Shown: piece after piece, positions 35,881 through 47,425 of the stretch | How positions within the stretch are numbered: the first letter of the stretch is position 1 | Layout: every line of letters starts with the position of its first letter | Source of the DNA: Hyperoodon ampullatus | Taxonomy: Eukaryota; Chordata; Mammalia; Artiodactyla; Ziphiidae | DNA: 64,000 nt | Assembly (NCBI GenBank): GCA_949752795.1 | Contig: OX457058.1 | Location: 162,691,353 to 162,755,352 of the forward strand | Direction of reading: 5' to 3' | The notes under the pieces: model-generated | Databases searched by the model: none | Told to the model about the DNA's origin: nothing | The model's input: only the letters and a program-made list of their open reading frames with translations | Position numbers and translations under genes: made by a program

Positions 35881-36394
35881 ATAACAGTTTTTTTTTCTTT
35901 TTTTTCTTTCTCTTTTTAGTTACAGAGGTTTTATTGCATTTTTTTTTATGGCTGTAGGCTTCTTTTTCTTTTTTTTTAATATCAAAAGAGTTTATTGTTT
36001 ATACCCTTGTTATTTTTTTATTTTTATTTTTTTACATCATTATTGGAGTATAATTGCTTTACAATAGTGTGTTAGTTTCTGCTTTATAACAAAGTGAATC
36101 AGTTATACATATACATATGTCCCCATATCTCTTCCCTTTTGTGTCTCCCTCCCTCCCACCCTCCCTATCCCACCCCTCTAGGTGGTCACAAAGCACTGAG
36201 CTGATCTCCCTGTGCTAAGAGGCTGCTTTCCACTAGCTAATTATTTTACATTTAGTAGTGTATATATGTCCATCCCACTCTCTCACTTTATCCCAGCTTA
36301 CCCTTCTCTCTCCCCATGTCCTCAAGTCCATTCTCTAGTAGGTCTGTGTGTTTATTCCTGTCTTACCCCTAGGTTCTTCATGATATTTTTTTTC

Positions 36395-39300
36395 TTAGAT
36401 TCCATATATACATGTTAGCATACTGTATTTGTCTTTCTCTTTCTGACTTACTTCATTCTGTATGACAGACTCTAGGGCCATCCACCTCACTACAAATAAC
36501 TCAATTTTGTTTCTTTTTATGACTGAGTAATATTCCATTGTATATATGTGCCACATCTTCTTTATGCATTCATCTGATGATGGACACTTAGCTTGTTTCC
36601 ATCTCCTGGCTATTGTAACTAGAGCTGCAATGAACATTTTGGTACATGACTCCTTTTGAATTACGTTTTTCTCAGGGTATATGCCCAGAAGTGGGAATGC
36701 TGGAACATATGGTAGTTCTATTTGTAGTTTTTTGAGGAACCTCCATACTGCTCTCCATAGTGGCTGTACCAACTCACATTCCCACCAGCAGTGCAAGAGT
36801 GTTCCCTTTTCTCCACACACTCTCCAGCATTTATTGTTTCTAGATTTTTTGATGATGGCCATTCAAACCAGGGTGAGATGATATCTCATTGTAGTCTTGA
36901 TTTGCATTTATCTAATGATTCATGATGTTGAGCATTCCTTCATGTGTTTGTTGGGAGTCTGTATATCTTGTTTGGAGAAATGTCTATTTAGGTCTTCTGC
37001 CCATTTTTGGATTGGGTTGTTTTTTTTGTTGTTGTTGTTGTTATTGAGCTGCATGAGTTGCTTGTAAATTTTGGAGATTAATCCTTTGTCAGTTGCTTCA
37101 TTTGCAAATATTTTATCCCATTCTGAGGGTTGTCTTTTGGTCTTGTTTATCGTTTCCTTTGCTGTGCAGAAGCTTTTAAGCTTCATTAGGTCCCATTTGT
37201 TTATTTATGTTTTTATTTCCATTTCTTTAGGAGGTGGGTCAAAAAGGATCTTGCTGTGATTTATGTCATAGACTGTTCTGCCTATGTTTTCCTCTAAGAG
37301 TTTGATAGTTTCTGGCCTTACATTTAGGTTTTTAATCCATTTTAAGCTTATTTCTGTGTATGATGTTAGGGAGTATTCTAATCTTATACTTTTGCATGTC
37401 CCTGTCCAGTTTTCCCAGCACCACTTATTATAGAGGCCGTCCTTTCTCCAATGTACATTCCTGCCTCCTTTATCAAAGAAAAGGTGACCATATATGCATG
37501 GGTTTATCTCTGGGCTTTCTATGCTGTTCCATTGATCTATCTTTCTGTTTTTGTGCCAGTACCATACTGTCTTGATTACTCTAGCTTTATAGTATAGTAC
37601 AAAGTCAGGGAGACTGATTTCTCCAGCACTGAGCTCGGTTTTTCATTCTCAAGATTGCTTTGGCTATTCAGGGTCTTTGGTGTTTCCATGCAAATTGTGA
37701 AATTTTTGGATCTAGTTTTGTGAAACACGCCAGTGGTAGTTTGATAGGGATTGCATTGAATCTGTAGATTTCTTTGGGTAGTAGAGTCATTTTCACAATG
37801 TTGATTCTTCCAATCCAAGAACATGGTATATCTCTCCATCTATTTGTATCATCTTTAATTTCTTTCATCAGTGTCTTATAATTTTCTGCATACAGGTCTT
37901 TAGTCTCCTTAGGTAGGTTTATTCCTACATATTTTATTATTTTTGTTGCAATGGTAAATGGGAGTGTTTTCCTGATTTCACTTTCAGATTTTTCATCATT
38001 AGTGTATAGGAAAGCCAGAGATTTCTGTGCATTAATTTTGTATACTGCAACTTTACCAAATTCATTGATTAGCTCTAGTAGTTTTCTGGTAGCATCTTTA
38101 GGATTCTCTATATACAGTATCATCTCATCTGCAAACAGTGACAGCTTTACTTCTTCTTTTCCAATTTGGATTCCTTTTATTTCCTTTTCTTCTCTGATTG
38201 CTGTGGTGAAAACTTCCAAAACAAGGTTGAATAAGAGTGGTGACAGTGGGCAACCTTGTCTTCTTCCTGATCTTAGTAGAAAAGCTTTCAGTTTTTCACC
38301 ATTGAGGACGATGTTGGCTGTGGGTTTGTCATATATGGCCTTTATTATGTTGAGGAAAGTTCCCTCTATGCCTACTTTCTGCAGGGTTTTTATCATAAGT
38401 GGGTGTTGAAATTTGTTGAAAGCTTTCTCTGCATCTATTGAGATGACCATATGATTTTTCTCCTTCAATTTGTTAATATGGTGTATCACATTGATTGAAT
38501 TGTATATATTGAAGAATCCTTGCATTCCTGGAATAAACCCCACTTGATCATGGTGTATGATCCTTTTAATGTGCTGTTGGATTCTGTTTGCTAGTATTTT
38601 GTTGACGATTTTTGCATCTATGTTCACCAGTGATATTCGCCTGTAGTTTTCTTTTTTGTGACATCCTTGTCTGGTTTTGGTACCAGGGTGATGGTAGCCT
38701 CGTAGAATGAGTTTGAGAGTGTTCCTCCCTCTGCTATATTTTGGAAGAGTTTGAGAAGGACAGGTGTTAGCTCTTCTCTAAATGTTTGATAGAATTTGCT
38801 TGTGAATCCATCTGGTCCTGGGCTTTTGTTTGTTGGAAGATTTTTAATCACAATTTCAATTTCAGTGCTTGTTATTAGTCTGTTCATATTTTCTATTTCT
38901 CCCTGTTTCAGTCTTGGCAGATTGTGCATTTCTGAGAATTTGTCCATTTCTTCCAGGTTGTCCATATTTTTGGCATAGAGTTGCTTGTAGTAATCTCCCA
39001 TGATCTTTTTATTTCTGCAGTGTCATTTGTTACTTCTCCTTTTTCATTTCTAATTCTATTGATTTGAGTCTTCTCCCTTGTTTTCTTGATGAGTCTGGCT
39101 AATGGTTTATCAATTTTGTTTATCTTCTCAAAGAACCAACTTTTAGTTTCATTGACCTTTGCTATCATTTCTTCCATTTCTTTTTCATTTATTTCTGATC
39201 TGATATTTATGATTTCTTTCCTTCTACTAACTTTGGGGTTTTTTTGTTCTTCTTTCTCTAATTGCTTTAAGTGCAAGTTTAGGTTGTTTATTCGAGATGT

Positions 39301-40231
39301 CTCCTGTTTCTTAAGGTAGGTTTGTATTGCTATAAACTTCCCTCTTTGAACTGATTTTGCTGCATCCCATAGGTTTTGGGTCATCGTGTCTCCATTGTCA
39401 TTTGCTTCTAGGTATTTTATGATTTCCTCTTTGATTTCTTCAGTCATCACTTTGTTTTTAAGTAGTGTATTGTTTAGCCTCCATGTGTTTGTATTTTTTA
39501 CAGATCTTTTCCTCTAATTGATATCTAGTCTCATAGCATTGTGGTCAGAAAAGATACTTGATACAGTTTCAATTTTCTTAAATTTACCAAGGTTTGGTTT
39601 GTGACCCAAGATATGATCTATCCTGGAGAACGTTCCATGAGCACTTGAGAAAAATATGTATTCTGTTGTTTTGGTATGGAATGTCCTGTAAATATCAATT
39701 AAGTCCATCTTGTTTAATGTATCATTTAAAGCTTGTGTTTCCTTATTTATTTTCCTTTTGGATGATCTGTCCATTGGTGAAAGTGGGGTGTTAAAGTCCC
39801 CTACTATGAATGTGTTACTGTCAATTTCCCCTTTTATGGCTGTTAGTATTTGTCTTATGTATTGAGGTGCTCCTATGTTGGGTGCATAAATATTTACAAT
39901 TGTTGTATCTTTTTCTTGGATCAATCCCTTGATCGTTATGTAGTGTCCTTCTTTGTCTCTCTCTTCTAATAATCTTTATTTTAAAATCTATTTTGTCTGA
40001 TATAAGAATTGCTACTCCAGCTTTCTTTTGATTTCCATTTGCATGGAATATCTTTTTCCATCCCCTTACTTTCAAGCTGTATGTGTCTCTAGGTCTGAAG
40101 TGGGTCTCTTGTAGACAGCATATATATGGGTCTTATTTTTGTATCCATTCAGCCGGTCTGTGTCTTTTGGAGGGAGCATTTAATCCATTTACATTTAAGG
40201 TAGTTATCGATATGTATGTTCCTATTACCAT
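36395..40231 (-). pseudogene. L1 ORF2 (endonuclease-reverse transcriptase), inactivated
   Basis: ORF2 nicks target DNA and reverse-transcribes L1 RNA. Endonuclease motifs survive at 39514-39924: GDFNTPLSPMDRS, SRIDHILG and SDHNAMRL. The reverse transcriptase lies at about 37668-39001 with [11 protein letters not shown], but the active-site motif FADD reads FADE (codon at 38124-38126 is GAG). The C-terminal Cys-rich motif [18 protein letters not shown] is near 36800. I chose the start ATG at 40229-40231 because it opens the endonuclease frame; a TAA interrupts that frame at 40133-40135 (codon 33). Frameshifts split the rest into at least six open segments, and the frame closes at 36395. Confidence 0.93.
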
Positions 40232-40263
40232 TTTCTTAATTGTTTCGGGCTTTTTATTGTAGG

Positions 40264-41118
40264 TCATTTCCTTCTCTTGTGTTTCTTGTCTAGAGAAGAT
40301 CCTTTAGCATTTGTTGTAAAGCTGGTTTGGTGGTGCTGAACTCTCAGCTTTTGCTTCTCTGTAAAAGTTTTAATTTCTCCATCAAATCTGAATGAGATCC
40401 TTGCTGGGTAGAGTAATCTTAGTTGTAGTTTTTTCTCCTTCATCACTTTAAATATGTCCTGTTAGTCACTTCTGGCTTGCAGAGTTTCTGCTGAAAGATC
40501 AGCTGTTAACCTTATGGGGATTCCCTTGTGTGTTATTGGTTGTTTTTCCCTTGCTGCTTTTGATATGTTTTCTTTGTATTTAATTTTTGACAGTTTGATT
40601 AATATGTGTCTTGGCGTGTTTCTCTTTGGATTTATCCTGTATGGGACTCTGTGTGCTTCCTGGACTTGATTAACTGTTTCTTTTCTCATTTTAAGGAAGT
40701 TTTCAACTATAATCTCTTCAAATATTTTCTCAGTCCCTTTCTTTTTCTCTTCTTCTTCTGGAACCCCTATCATTTGAATCTTGGTGCATTTAATGTTGTC
40801 CCAGAAGTCGCTGAGACAGTCCTCAGTTCTTTTCTTTTTTATTTTTTCTTTATTCTGCTCTGCAGTAGATATTTCCTATATTTTAGCTTCCATGTCACTT
40901 ATTCGTTCTTGTTCCTCAGTTATTCTGCAATTGATTCCTTCTAGAGTATTTTTAATCTCATTTATTGTGTTTTTCTTCATTGCTTGTTTCATCTTTAGTT
41001 CTTCTAGGACCTTGTTAAATGTTTCTTGCCTTTTATCTATTCTATTTCCAAATTTTAGATCATGTTTACTATCATTATTCTGAATTCTTTTTTGGTAGAC
41101 TGCCTATTTTCTCTTCAT
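40264..41118 (-). pseudogene. L1 ORF1 (RNA-binding protein), inactivated
   Basis: ORF1 coats L1 RNA as a trimer. After an ATG at 41116-41118 comes a coiled-coil-like Lys/Glu-rich segment (about 40830-41080). An RRM-like region at 40462-40773 follows, including IIGVPEEEEKKKGTEKIFEE (read as MIGVPEEEE here) and NTPRHILIKLSKIKYKE. The C-terminal domain lies at 40264-40446 with LLYPARISFRFDGE. Codon 5 is TAG (41104-41106), a further TAG interrupts the coiled coil, and a frameshift separates the RRM and C-terminal segments. Non-functional. Confidence 0.9.
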
Positions 41119-43150
41119 ATTTTAGGTCTGGTGGGTTTTTATCTTGCTACTTCATCTGCTGTGTGTTTTTCTGTGTACTCATTTTGCTTATCTTAGTGTG
41201 TTTGGGGTCTCCTTTTTGCAGGCTACAGGTTTATAGTTCCCATTGTTTTTGGTGTCTGTCCCCAGTGACTAAAGTTGGTTCACTGGGTTGTGTAGGCTTC
41301 CTGGTGTAAGGGACTACTGCCTATGTTCTGTGGATGATACTGGATCATGCCTTTTTGGTGGGCAGGTCCACGTCTGATGGTGTGTTTTGGGGTGTCTGTG
41401 GATTTATTATGATTTTAGGCAGCATCTCTGCTAATGGGTGGGGCTGTGTTCCTGTCTTGCTATTTGTGTGGCATAGGGTATCCAGCACTGTAGCTTGCTG
41501 GTCGTTGAGTGAAGCTGGGTGTTGCTGTTGAGATGGAGATCTGTTGGAGATTTTCGCCTTCTGATATTGGAGCTGGGAGGTCTCTTGTTGACCAGAGTCC
41601 TGAAGTTGTCTCTCCTACCTGAGAAGCAGAGCACTGACTCCTGGCTGCAGCACCAAGAGTCTTTCATCCATATGGATCAGAATAAAAGGTAGAAAATATA
41701 GAAAGAAAGAAAGAGGATACAAGAAAATAAAATAAGATAAAATAAAATAAAGTTATTAAAATAAAAAATAATTATTAAGAAAAAGCTTTTTTTAAAAGTA
41801 AAAAAAAAAAAAACACACACACACACACAGACGGATAGAACCTTAGGACAAATGGTGAAAGCAAAGCTATACAGACAAAATCTCACACAGAAGCATACAC
41901 ATACACACTCACACAAAGAGGAAATGGGAAAAAGTAATAAATCTTGCTCTCAAAGTCCACCTCCTCAATTTGGCATGATTCGTTGTCTATTCAGGTATTC
42001 CTCAGATGCAGGGTGCATCAAGTTGATTGTGGAGATTTAATCTGCTGCTCTTGAGGCTGCTGGGAGAGATTTCCCATTCTCTTCTTTGTTCGCACAGCTC
42101 CCGCGGCTCAGCTTTGGATTTGGCCCCGCCTCTGCATGTAGGTCGCCGGAGGGCATCTGTTATTCGCTCAGACAGGACGGGGTTAAAGGAGCTGCTGATT
42201 CGGGGGCTCTGGCTCACTCAGGCCGGAGAGAGGGAGGGACACGGATGCGGGGTGAGCCTGCGGCTGGCATGACGTTGCACCAGCCTGAGGTGCGGCATGC
42301 GTTCTCCCAGGGAAGTTGTCCCTGGATCCCAGGACCCTGGCAGTGGCGGGCTGCACAGGTTCCCCGGAAGGGAGGTGTGGAGTGTGACCTGTGCTCACAC
42401 ACAGGCTTCTTGGTGGCAGCAGCAGCATCCTTAACGTCTCATGCCTGTCTCTGTGGTCCGCGCTGTTAGCCGCAGCTCGCGCCTGTCTCTGGAGCTCTTT
42501 TAAGCAATGCTGTTAATCCCCTCTCCTCACGCACCAGGAAGCAAAGAGGGAAGAAAAAGTCTCTTGTCTCTTCGGCAGTTCCAGACTTTTCTCCGGACTC
42601 CCTCCCGGCTAGCCATGGCGCACTAACCCCTTTCAGGCTGTGTTCATGCCACCAACCCCAGTCCTCTCCCTGCAATCTGACCAAATCCCGAGCCTCAGCT
42701 CCCAGCCCCTCCTGCCCCAGCGGGTGAGCAGACAAGCCTCTCGGGCTGGTGAGTGCTGGTCAGCACTCACCTCTGTGCGGGAATCTCTCCGATTTGCCCT
42801 CCACACCCCTGTTGCTGTACTCTCCTCTGTGGCTCTGAAGCTTCCCCACTCCGCCACCCGCAGTCTCTGCCCTCGAAGGGGCTTGCTAGTGTGTGGAAAC
42901 CTTTCATCCTGCACAGCTCCCTCCCACTGTTGCAGGTACCATCCCTATTCTTTTGTCTCTGTTTATTCTTTTTTCTTTTGCCCTACCCAGGTATGTGGGG
43001 AGTTTCTTGCCTTTTGGGAGGTCTGAGGTCTTCTGCCAGCATTCAGTAGGTGTTCTGTAGGAGTTGTTCCACGTGTAGATGTATTTCTGATGTATCCGTG
43101 GGGAGGAAGGTGAGCTCCAAGTCTTACTCTTCTGCCATCTTCCTCCTTAT
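41119..43150 (-). promoter_or_regulatory. L1 5' region with GC-rich internal promoter
   Basis: The outer part (about 42050-43150) is clearly GC-richer than anything else in the window and holds many CpGs (for example 'cccgcggctcagc' near 42101). This fits an L1 internal promoter read on the minus strand. An A/T-rich variable tract sits between it and ORF1 at about 41690-41830 (AAAAT-type repeats, poly-A and (CA)n on the plus strand). Plus- and minus-strand frames of 80-130 codons here reflect GC content, not genes. Confidence 0.75.
41690..41830. repeat. A-rich/AAAAT and (CA)n tract inside the L1 5' region
   Basis: AAAGA and AAAATA repeats, then a 15-bp A run and (CA)8. It lies in the otherwise GC-rich L1 5' region and may be a lineage-specific expansion. 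Confidence 0.8.
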
Positions 43151-43164
43151 CCTTGTTATTTTTT

Positions 43165-43619
43165 ATGTTTAAAAATTCTCAAGAAAAGGTGCCCAGAAAT
43201 TTAACACATTTAAAAATTCAAGGTGAAGAGCAGGTAAATTAAAGAGAAAATTTTTAAAATGCATATTAATGCTTATAAAGAAATATTTAATACTATAATT
43301 CTTGATTAAGCAAAAGTTAAAGTACATAGAATATTAAATACTTTTATAATGCTAAAATATACATCTTCTAGAAGCAGAGAGTTCCTATTCCTACTATCTA
43401 TTTCACATTCCCTGTTGGTACTTCTGACATTTGGATAAATATCTTCTCAACAAAGTGCTGTTAAAAGGCACAAAAAAGTTGAAAGGCAGACCTAATTTAC
43501 AATTAAGAAAAGAAAAGGAAAAGAAAAAAAATGGAAAATGTGATGTTTGTTAATTTCATTTCATGTGGCAGCATCAGTCTAATGTGTATTTTGATAATGG
43601 TGTTTGAAACTGAGTTTAT
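43165..43619. other. Unique non-coding DNA
   Basis: A/T-rich, nothing recognised. It resumes directly after the L1 TSD. Confidence 0.45.
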
Positions 43620-44500
43620 CTCTAGAATCAGAGTAAAGCCAGTTTGCAGTGCCAGCCACTATTATAGATGTTGGGGAAGCCACAGTGATAAGACAAATCC
43701 TCCATTGCCATGGAGCTTAATATTGTGGCGTCAGGTATGCGGAAGGGAATGAGGAATTGAAAATAAACAAAAACATATGTGATATATGCTGAATTCAGAA
43801 TATAGGTAATAGAGAACCTGCAAAGGGAAGCTGGGGCGCCTGCCCCAGGAAGGTAACATTGGATCAGAGATGTGAGGCAGTGAAGGACATAAAGAATCAG
43901 CCCTTTAGATACATGAGGAACAGCATTCCATACAAAGGGAATAGCATGTAACATATGGGACAGTACTTCTCATACCTGTAGAGTTACAATGAGACCAGAT
44001 GGCTGGAGCTGTTGAGCAAAAGAAAAGAGTGATGGGACCTAAGTTCAAAGAGGTATCAAAAGATGCATAACCTGAGATGAGTTCCAGTTGACTGTGTGGA
44101 TGTGGGATTTTAATCTGATTAACTGGGAAGCTATTGCAGAATTTTGAGCAGAGAAGTGACATGTTTTGACTTAACTTTTGAAGAGATCACTCTGGCTGCT
44201 CTGTTGAGAATCAATTCCTGGGGGTCATGGGTGGAAACAGAGAAGTGAATGAGGTGGTTTGTGCAGTAATTCAGGTGAGAAATCCTTGGACAGGAATGGT
44301 TGTGTAGAGGTTCAGGAAAATTGTCAGATTCTGGATATATTTTGAAGGCATAAGAAACAGGATAAGTTGATGAGATAGATGTGGGGATTAAGAGAATAAG
44401 AGGTTGATGGCTGCAAGGTTTCAGGCCTGAACAGCTAGAAGAAAGGAGTTGCCACCTATAAGGGAAAGGCTGCAGGTGGGCAGGTTGGGGGAATGTCCAT
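43620..44500 (-). mobile_element. L2 LINE 3' region, antisense
   Basis: The longest L2 copy in the window. Landmarks are 'tccattgccatggagcttaa', 'ccccaggaaggtaacattgg', 'tacatgaggaacagcattcc', 'gagcagagaagtgacatgtt', 'gatcactctggctgctctgt' and 'tcagattctggatatatttt'. The 147- and 108-codon minus-strand frames lie in its untranslated or decayed sequence. Confidence 0.8.
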
Positions 44501-45289
44501 TGTGTATCTCTAGGGGCTGGAATTTTAAAGTGATGTCCCCCAGGTACTGCATAATGTGCGGTGTGAAGATTCAATGGCCCTCTTGCTCCATGTAAAATCT
44601 TTTACTCCTAGTTACTCTGAGCTCTCACATTTGAGTGACTTTTTCATACGTGACCTTATATGCACCTGCTTCATCCCTCTGTGCAACAAAAGATCATTGT
44701 TCACAGTGCTAAGCCAAACTGTACATTTCTAATTATTAAGCATGCATATTGTTTCCTCAATCAGACTGTAAATATCTCAAAATATGAATTCAAGACTTAC
44801 AACTCTATCTCTAATTATACATAGAATATTTTTGACCATCTAGTCTTGGCAAATACGTGCTTGTGACAGTTTGGTTTAAACTTGCTTGCCTCTGGACAGT
44901 ATCACAGAAGCACAATATAACAGAGCATCCTTCTGATATAAGCTATAGGTAAATTATAGTTTGCTTATAGTTTGCCTAAGCAACTATAGGGGATGTGGTT
45001 CAGGATAATGTTTTTTGATGAGTATTTCAAGGTATGACGTTGCCTTCCCTTTAATCTACTTTCCTACAAGATCCAGTATGAGGTTAGTACTGGTCTGTAG
45101 TTAATAATGATAATGACCATCATCATTATTATAATACAGTATAGCAGACCAAACAGTGTGTTATAGGATGGTAACAGTATCTGTATCCCAGAGGTGCCTG
45201 CAAATTCTGAATTTTGCAGAGAAGCTCCTTTTATTTAGGGGAAAACATATTTAAAGGACATTTTAGACATGAAAGGGTCAGCACTCCAA
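44501..45289. other. Unique non-coding DNA
   Basis: No gene seen. 'taataatgataatgac' near 45105 faces 'catcatcattatta', an imperfect AT inverted repeat. Confidence 0.4.
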
Positions 45290-45645
45290 TCATGCTCCAG
45301 GCCCAGGCCCTTATTGACTGTTTTTCTATTTCCTTAGTGCACCAGTCCTCGAGAAATAGGTATATCTTTCTGGTCACTTCTCAAGTGACTCCTTCCTGGA
45401 GAGTCCTTTCTTCACAAAATAGTAACTAATGCTGCTCCCCTAATTCCCTGTGTTCCCTATATTATTATTCTCGATAGTGATTATAAAGTCCTGTTTTTAT
45501 ACATTAGTTATTAGTGTTTTATCTTTTCCCTATCTAGTATCAAGTCATTGAGGGCTGGGATTTCACCTGGTTTATGTATTGCTATATGCCCAGACACCAG
45601 AAAAGTGTTGATGTTAACTAAATATTCATGGAATGAAGAGCTGAA
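45290..45645 (+). mobile_element. L2 LINE 3' end
   Basis: 'tcacttctcaagtgactcct', 'caagtcattgagggctggga', 'gtattgctatatgcccagac' and 'aaatattcatggaatgaaga' match the L2 3' terminus. Confidence 0.75.
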
Positions 45646-45695
45646 TGAAAGGTAAGTTTCAGGCTGTGAAAAGTTGACTAGAAAACTGTAAATTG

Positions 45696-45917
45696 GGCTT
45701 CCCTGGTGGTGCAGTGGTTGAGAGTTTGCCTGCCGATGCAGGGGACACTGGTTTGTGCCCCAGTCTGGGAAGATCCCTCATGCAACTGAGTGGCTGGGGC
45801 CGTGAGCCATGGCTGCTGAGCCTGCACGTCTGGAGCCTGTGCTCTGCAATGGGAGAGGCCACAACAGTGAGAGGCCCATGTACCGCAAAAAAAATCCCAC
45901 AAAAAACCAAAAAACAA
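45696..45917 (+). mobile_element. CHR-2-type SINE
   Basis: Opens 'ggcttccctggtggtgcag', body intact to 'gagaggcccatgtaccgc', then an A-rich tail. TSD of 14 bp, aaaactgtaaattg, at 45682-45695 and 45918-45931. Open frames across it are non-coding. Confidence 0.95.
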
Positions 45918-45956
45918 AAAACTGTAAATTGCTTTCAAGAAAAGTCGGGTCCATGT

Positions 45957-45988
45957 TTTTTGTTTTTGTTTTTGTTTGTTTGTTTGTT
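45957..45988. repeat. (TTTTG)n/(TTTG)n repeat
   Basis: Pure T/G short repeat. Confidence 0.85.
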
Positions 45989-46990
45989 GTTTTTAATTGA
46001 GGGATAAGCAGGGTGTCTGGAAGTGATTTGAATGTAACTGATCAATTGCTTTCCTGGGAGCAGCCTAGACACTTGGGTTCAACTGTCTTTGGGACTGGTG
46101 GAAGCAAGAAGTGTTTCCTTCCTTATAGTGTTGGCTTCTAAAACAGGTAAGGAACAATGAATCCAAGAAATATTTGGTTCACCACTTACACTGACTGCCC
46201 CTAAGGTCAGCTGAAGTTTTAGTGGTTCTCTGGTAGCCAAGAAGCTCTTGAAACTGAAGTCCTCATCCTCACCCAAGTTTCTTTCCTTCATGATATCATT
46301 GTTCCCTTTGTTAAGTCTTGGGAAAATTTCCTTAAGATTTTCCCCTAAGGTGGAGCTGAATGGTCATGTGTATTTCCATCTTGAATTCATGTATTAACTC
46401 ATAGTACAGGGCAGTGGAGGGCTGTACATATTCAGTTTAGTTTGGGTGTGGCCTGAGCCGTGCTCTTGGTTCATCTCACTTCAGTTTGGCAAGACTGCAG
46501 TCTTCTTTTCCATATCCTTTCTTATTTTCTGTGAATTCTTGGTGAACGTCAATATTCTCCTGTCTTATGATTTTGCACATTCTATTACATGAGTCCTGAC
46601 ACATTTCTCTTCTCCAATTAAGTTCTGTTAAGCTAATGCCTTTTAACAAGAGTGTTAAGCAACAGGGAGCCGGGCTCAGGAATCAGGAACCCTGTTAGTA
46701 GATATAGTTATAGACAGCTATTGTTTTTCATGAAATTCCCTATAGTAAAGTGTAATATTTGTTGACAACTACTGGTCTGTTTACCAGTAAATGAAAGGAG
46801 AGCTCGTGGTCCCATGTTTTGGACCAAATTAGATTAGTGAGAGCAGTAGCTACATGAGGAGTAGTGACAAATTAGACAGGGGTGATCTCAGAGATGCATA
46901 GAAAATTATATGTCAGAGAAGGGTGTGGAGTGAAAATCATGGTAATGTATGCATTGGCTAAGGGTCCTCAGATGTATTTACTGGAGGGCT
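45989..46990. other. Unique non-coding DNA
   Basis: No repeat family or exon recognised. The 70-codon frame at 46079-46291 has no known domain. Confidence 0.4.
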
Positions 46991-47000
46991 CTAAACGCTT

Positions 47001-47205
47001 TTTTTTTTTCTTTTGCGGTACGTGGACCTCTCACTGTTGTGGACTCTCCTGTTGTAGAGCATAGGCTCCGGACACACAGGCTCAGTGGCCATGGCTCACG
47101 GGCCCAGCTGCTCCACGGCATGTGGGATCTTCCCGGACCGGGGCACGAACCCATGTCCCCCGCATTGGCAGGCGGACTCTCAACCACTGCCCCACCAGGG
47201 AAGCC
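47001..47205 (-). mobile_element. CHR-2-type SINE, antisense
   Basis: Poly-T, 'gcggtacgtggacctctcac', antisense body, 'ccccaccagggaagcc'. TSD of 10 bp with one mismatch, ctaaacgctt at 46991-47000 and ctaaactctt at 47206-47215. Confidence 0.94.
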
Positions 47206-47274
47206 CTAAACTCTTGATCCACAGAAATTAAGGGACTAAATTATGGAGAATGGAAAACTAAGGGACAATCAGGT

Positions 47275-47425
47275 TGTAATAATAAGAAGAAAACAGTTAC
47301 TACTCCATTTATTACTCTGTGCCAGACACTGCACTGGATATATTTCATGAATTATTTAATCTTCATGATAACACTGTGGAATAAATACCTTACTCAATGT
47401 TGCCATCTCCATGTTAACTGTGGTA
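47275..47425 (-). mobile_element. MIR SINE, antisense
   Basis: 'ttactctgtgccagacactg', 'cactggatatatttcatgaa' and 'tttaatcttcatgataacac' match antisense MIR. Confidence 0.7.

Larger units (their letters stand above)
36019..43150 (-). mobile_element. Full-length L1 retrotransposon
   Basis: About 7.1 kb. The poly(A) end is at the left (T-rich to 36033, then 'acatcattattggagtataa'). The 5' end is at the right, where the minus strand begins 'ggaggaagatggcagaagag'. Bounded by a TSD, ccttgttatttttt, at 36005-36018 and 43151-43164. Layout in L1 order is 5' region (43150 to about 41119), ORF1 (41118-40264), ORF2 (40231-36395), 3' UTR and poly(A). Both ORFs are broken, so it cannot transpose on its own. 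It is similar enough to the L1s at 54 and 61.5 kb to be the same broad cetartiodactyl lineage. Confidence 0.96.

Noticed and set aside
37951..38409. 152-codon plus-strand open frame, with a near-identical one at 55975-56433 and a third at 63447-63851
   Set aside because: Each is the antisense shadow of L1 ORF2 reverse-transcriptase sequence on the minus strand. Their mutual similarity comes from the repeat.
42027..43049. Possible CpG-island promoter and first exon of a gene
   Set aside because: The GC-rich block is the 5' region of the full-length L1, bounded by its TSD at 43151, so it does not mark a host gene.
45696..45780. tRNA-like heads with B-box-like 'gggttcg' in the SINEs
   Set aside because: They are retroposed tRNA-derived SINE heads with A-tails and TSDs, not tRNA genes.
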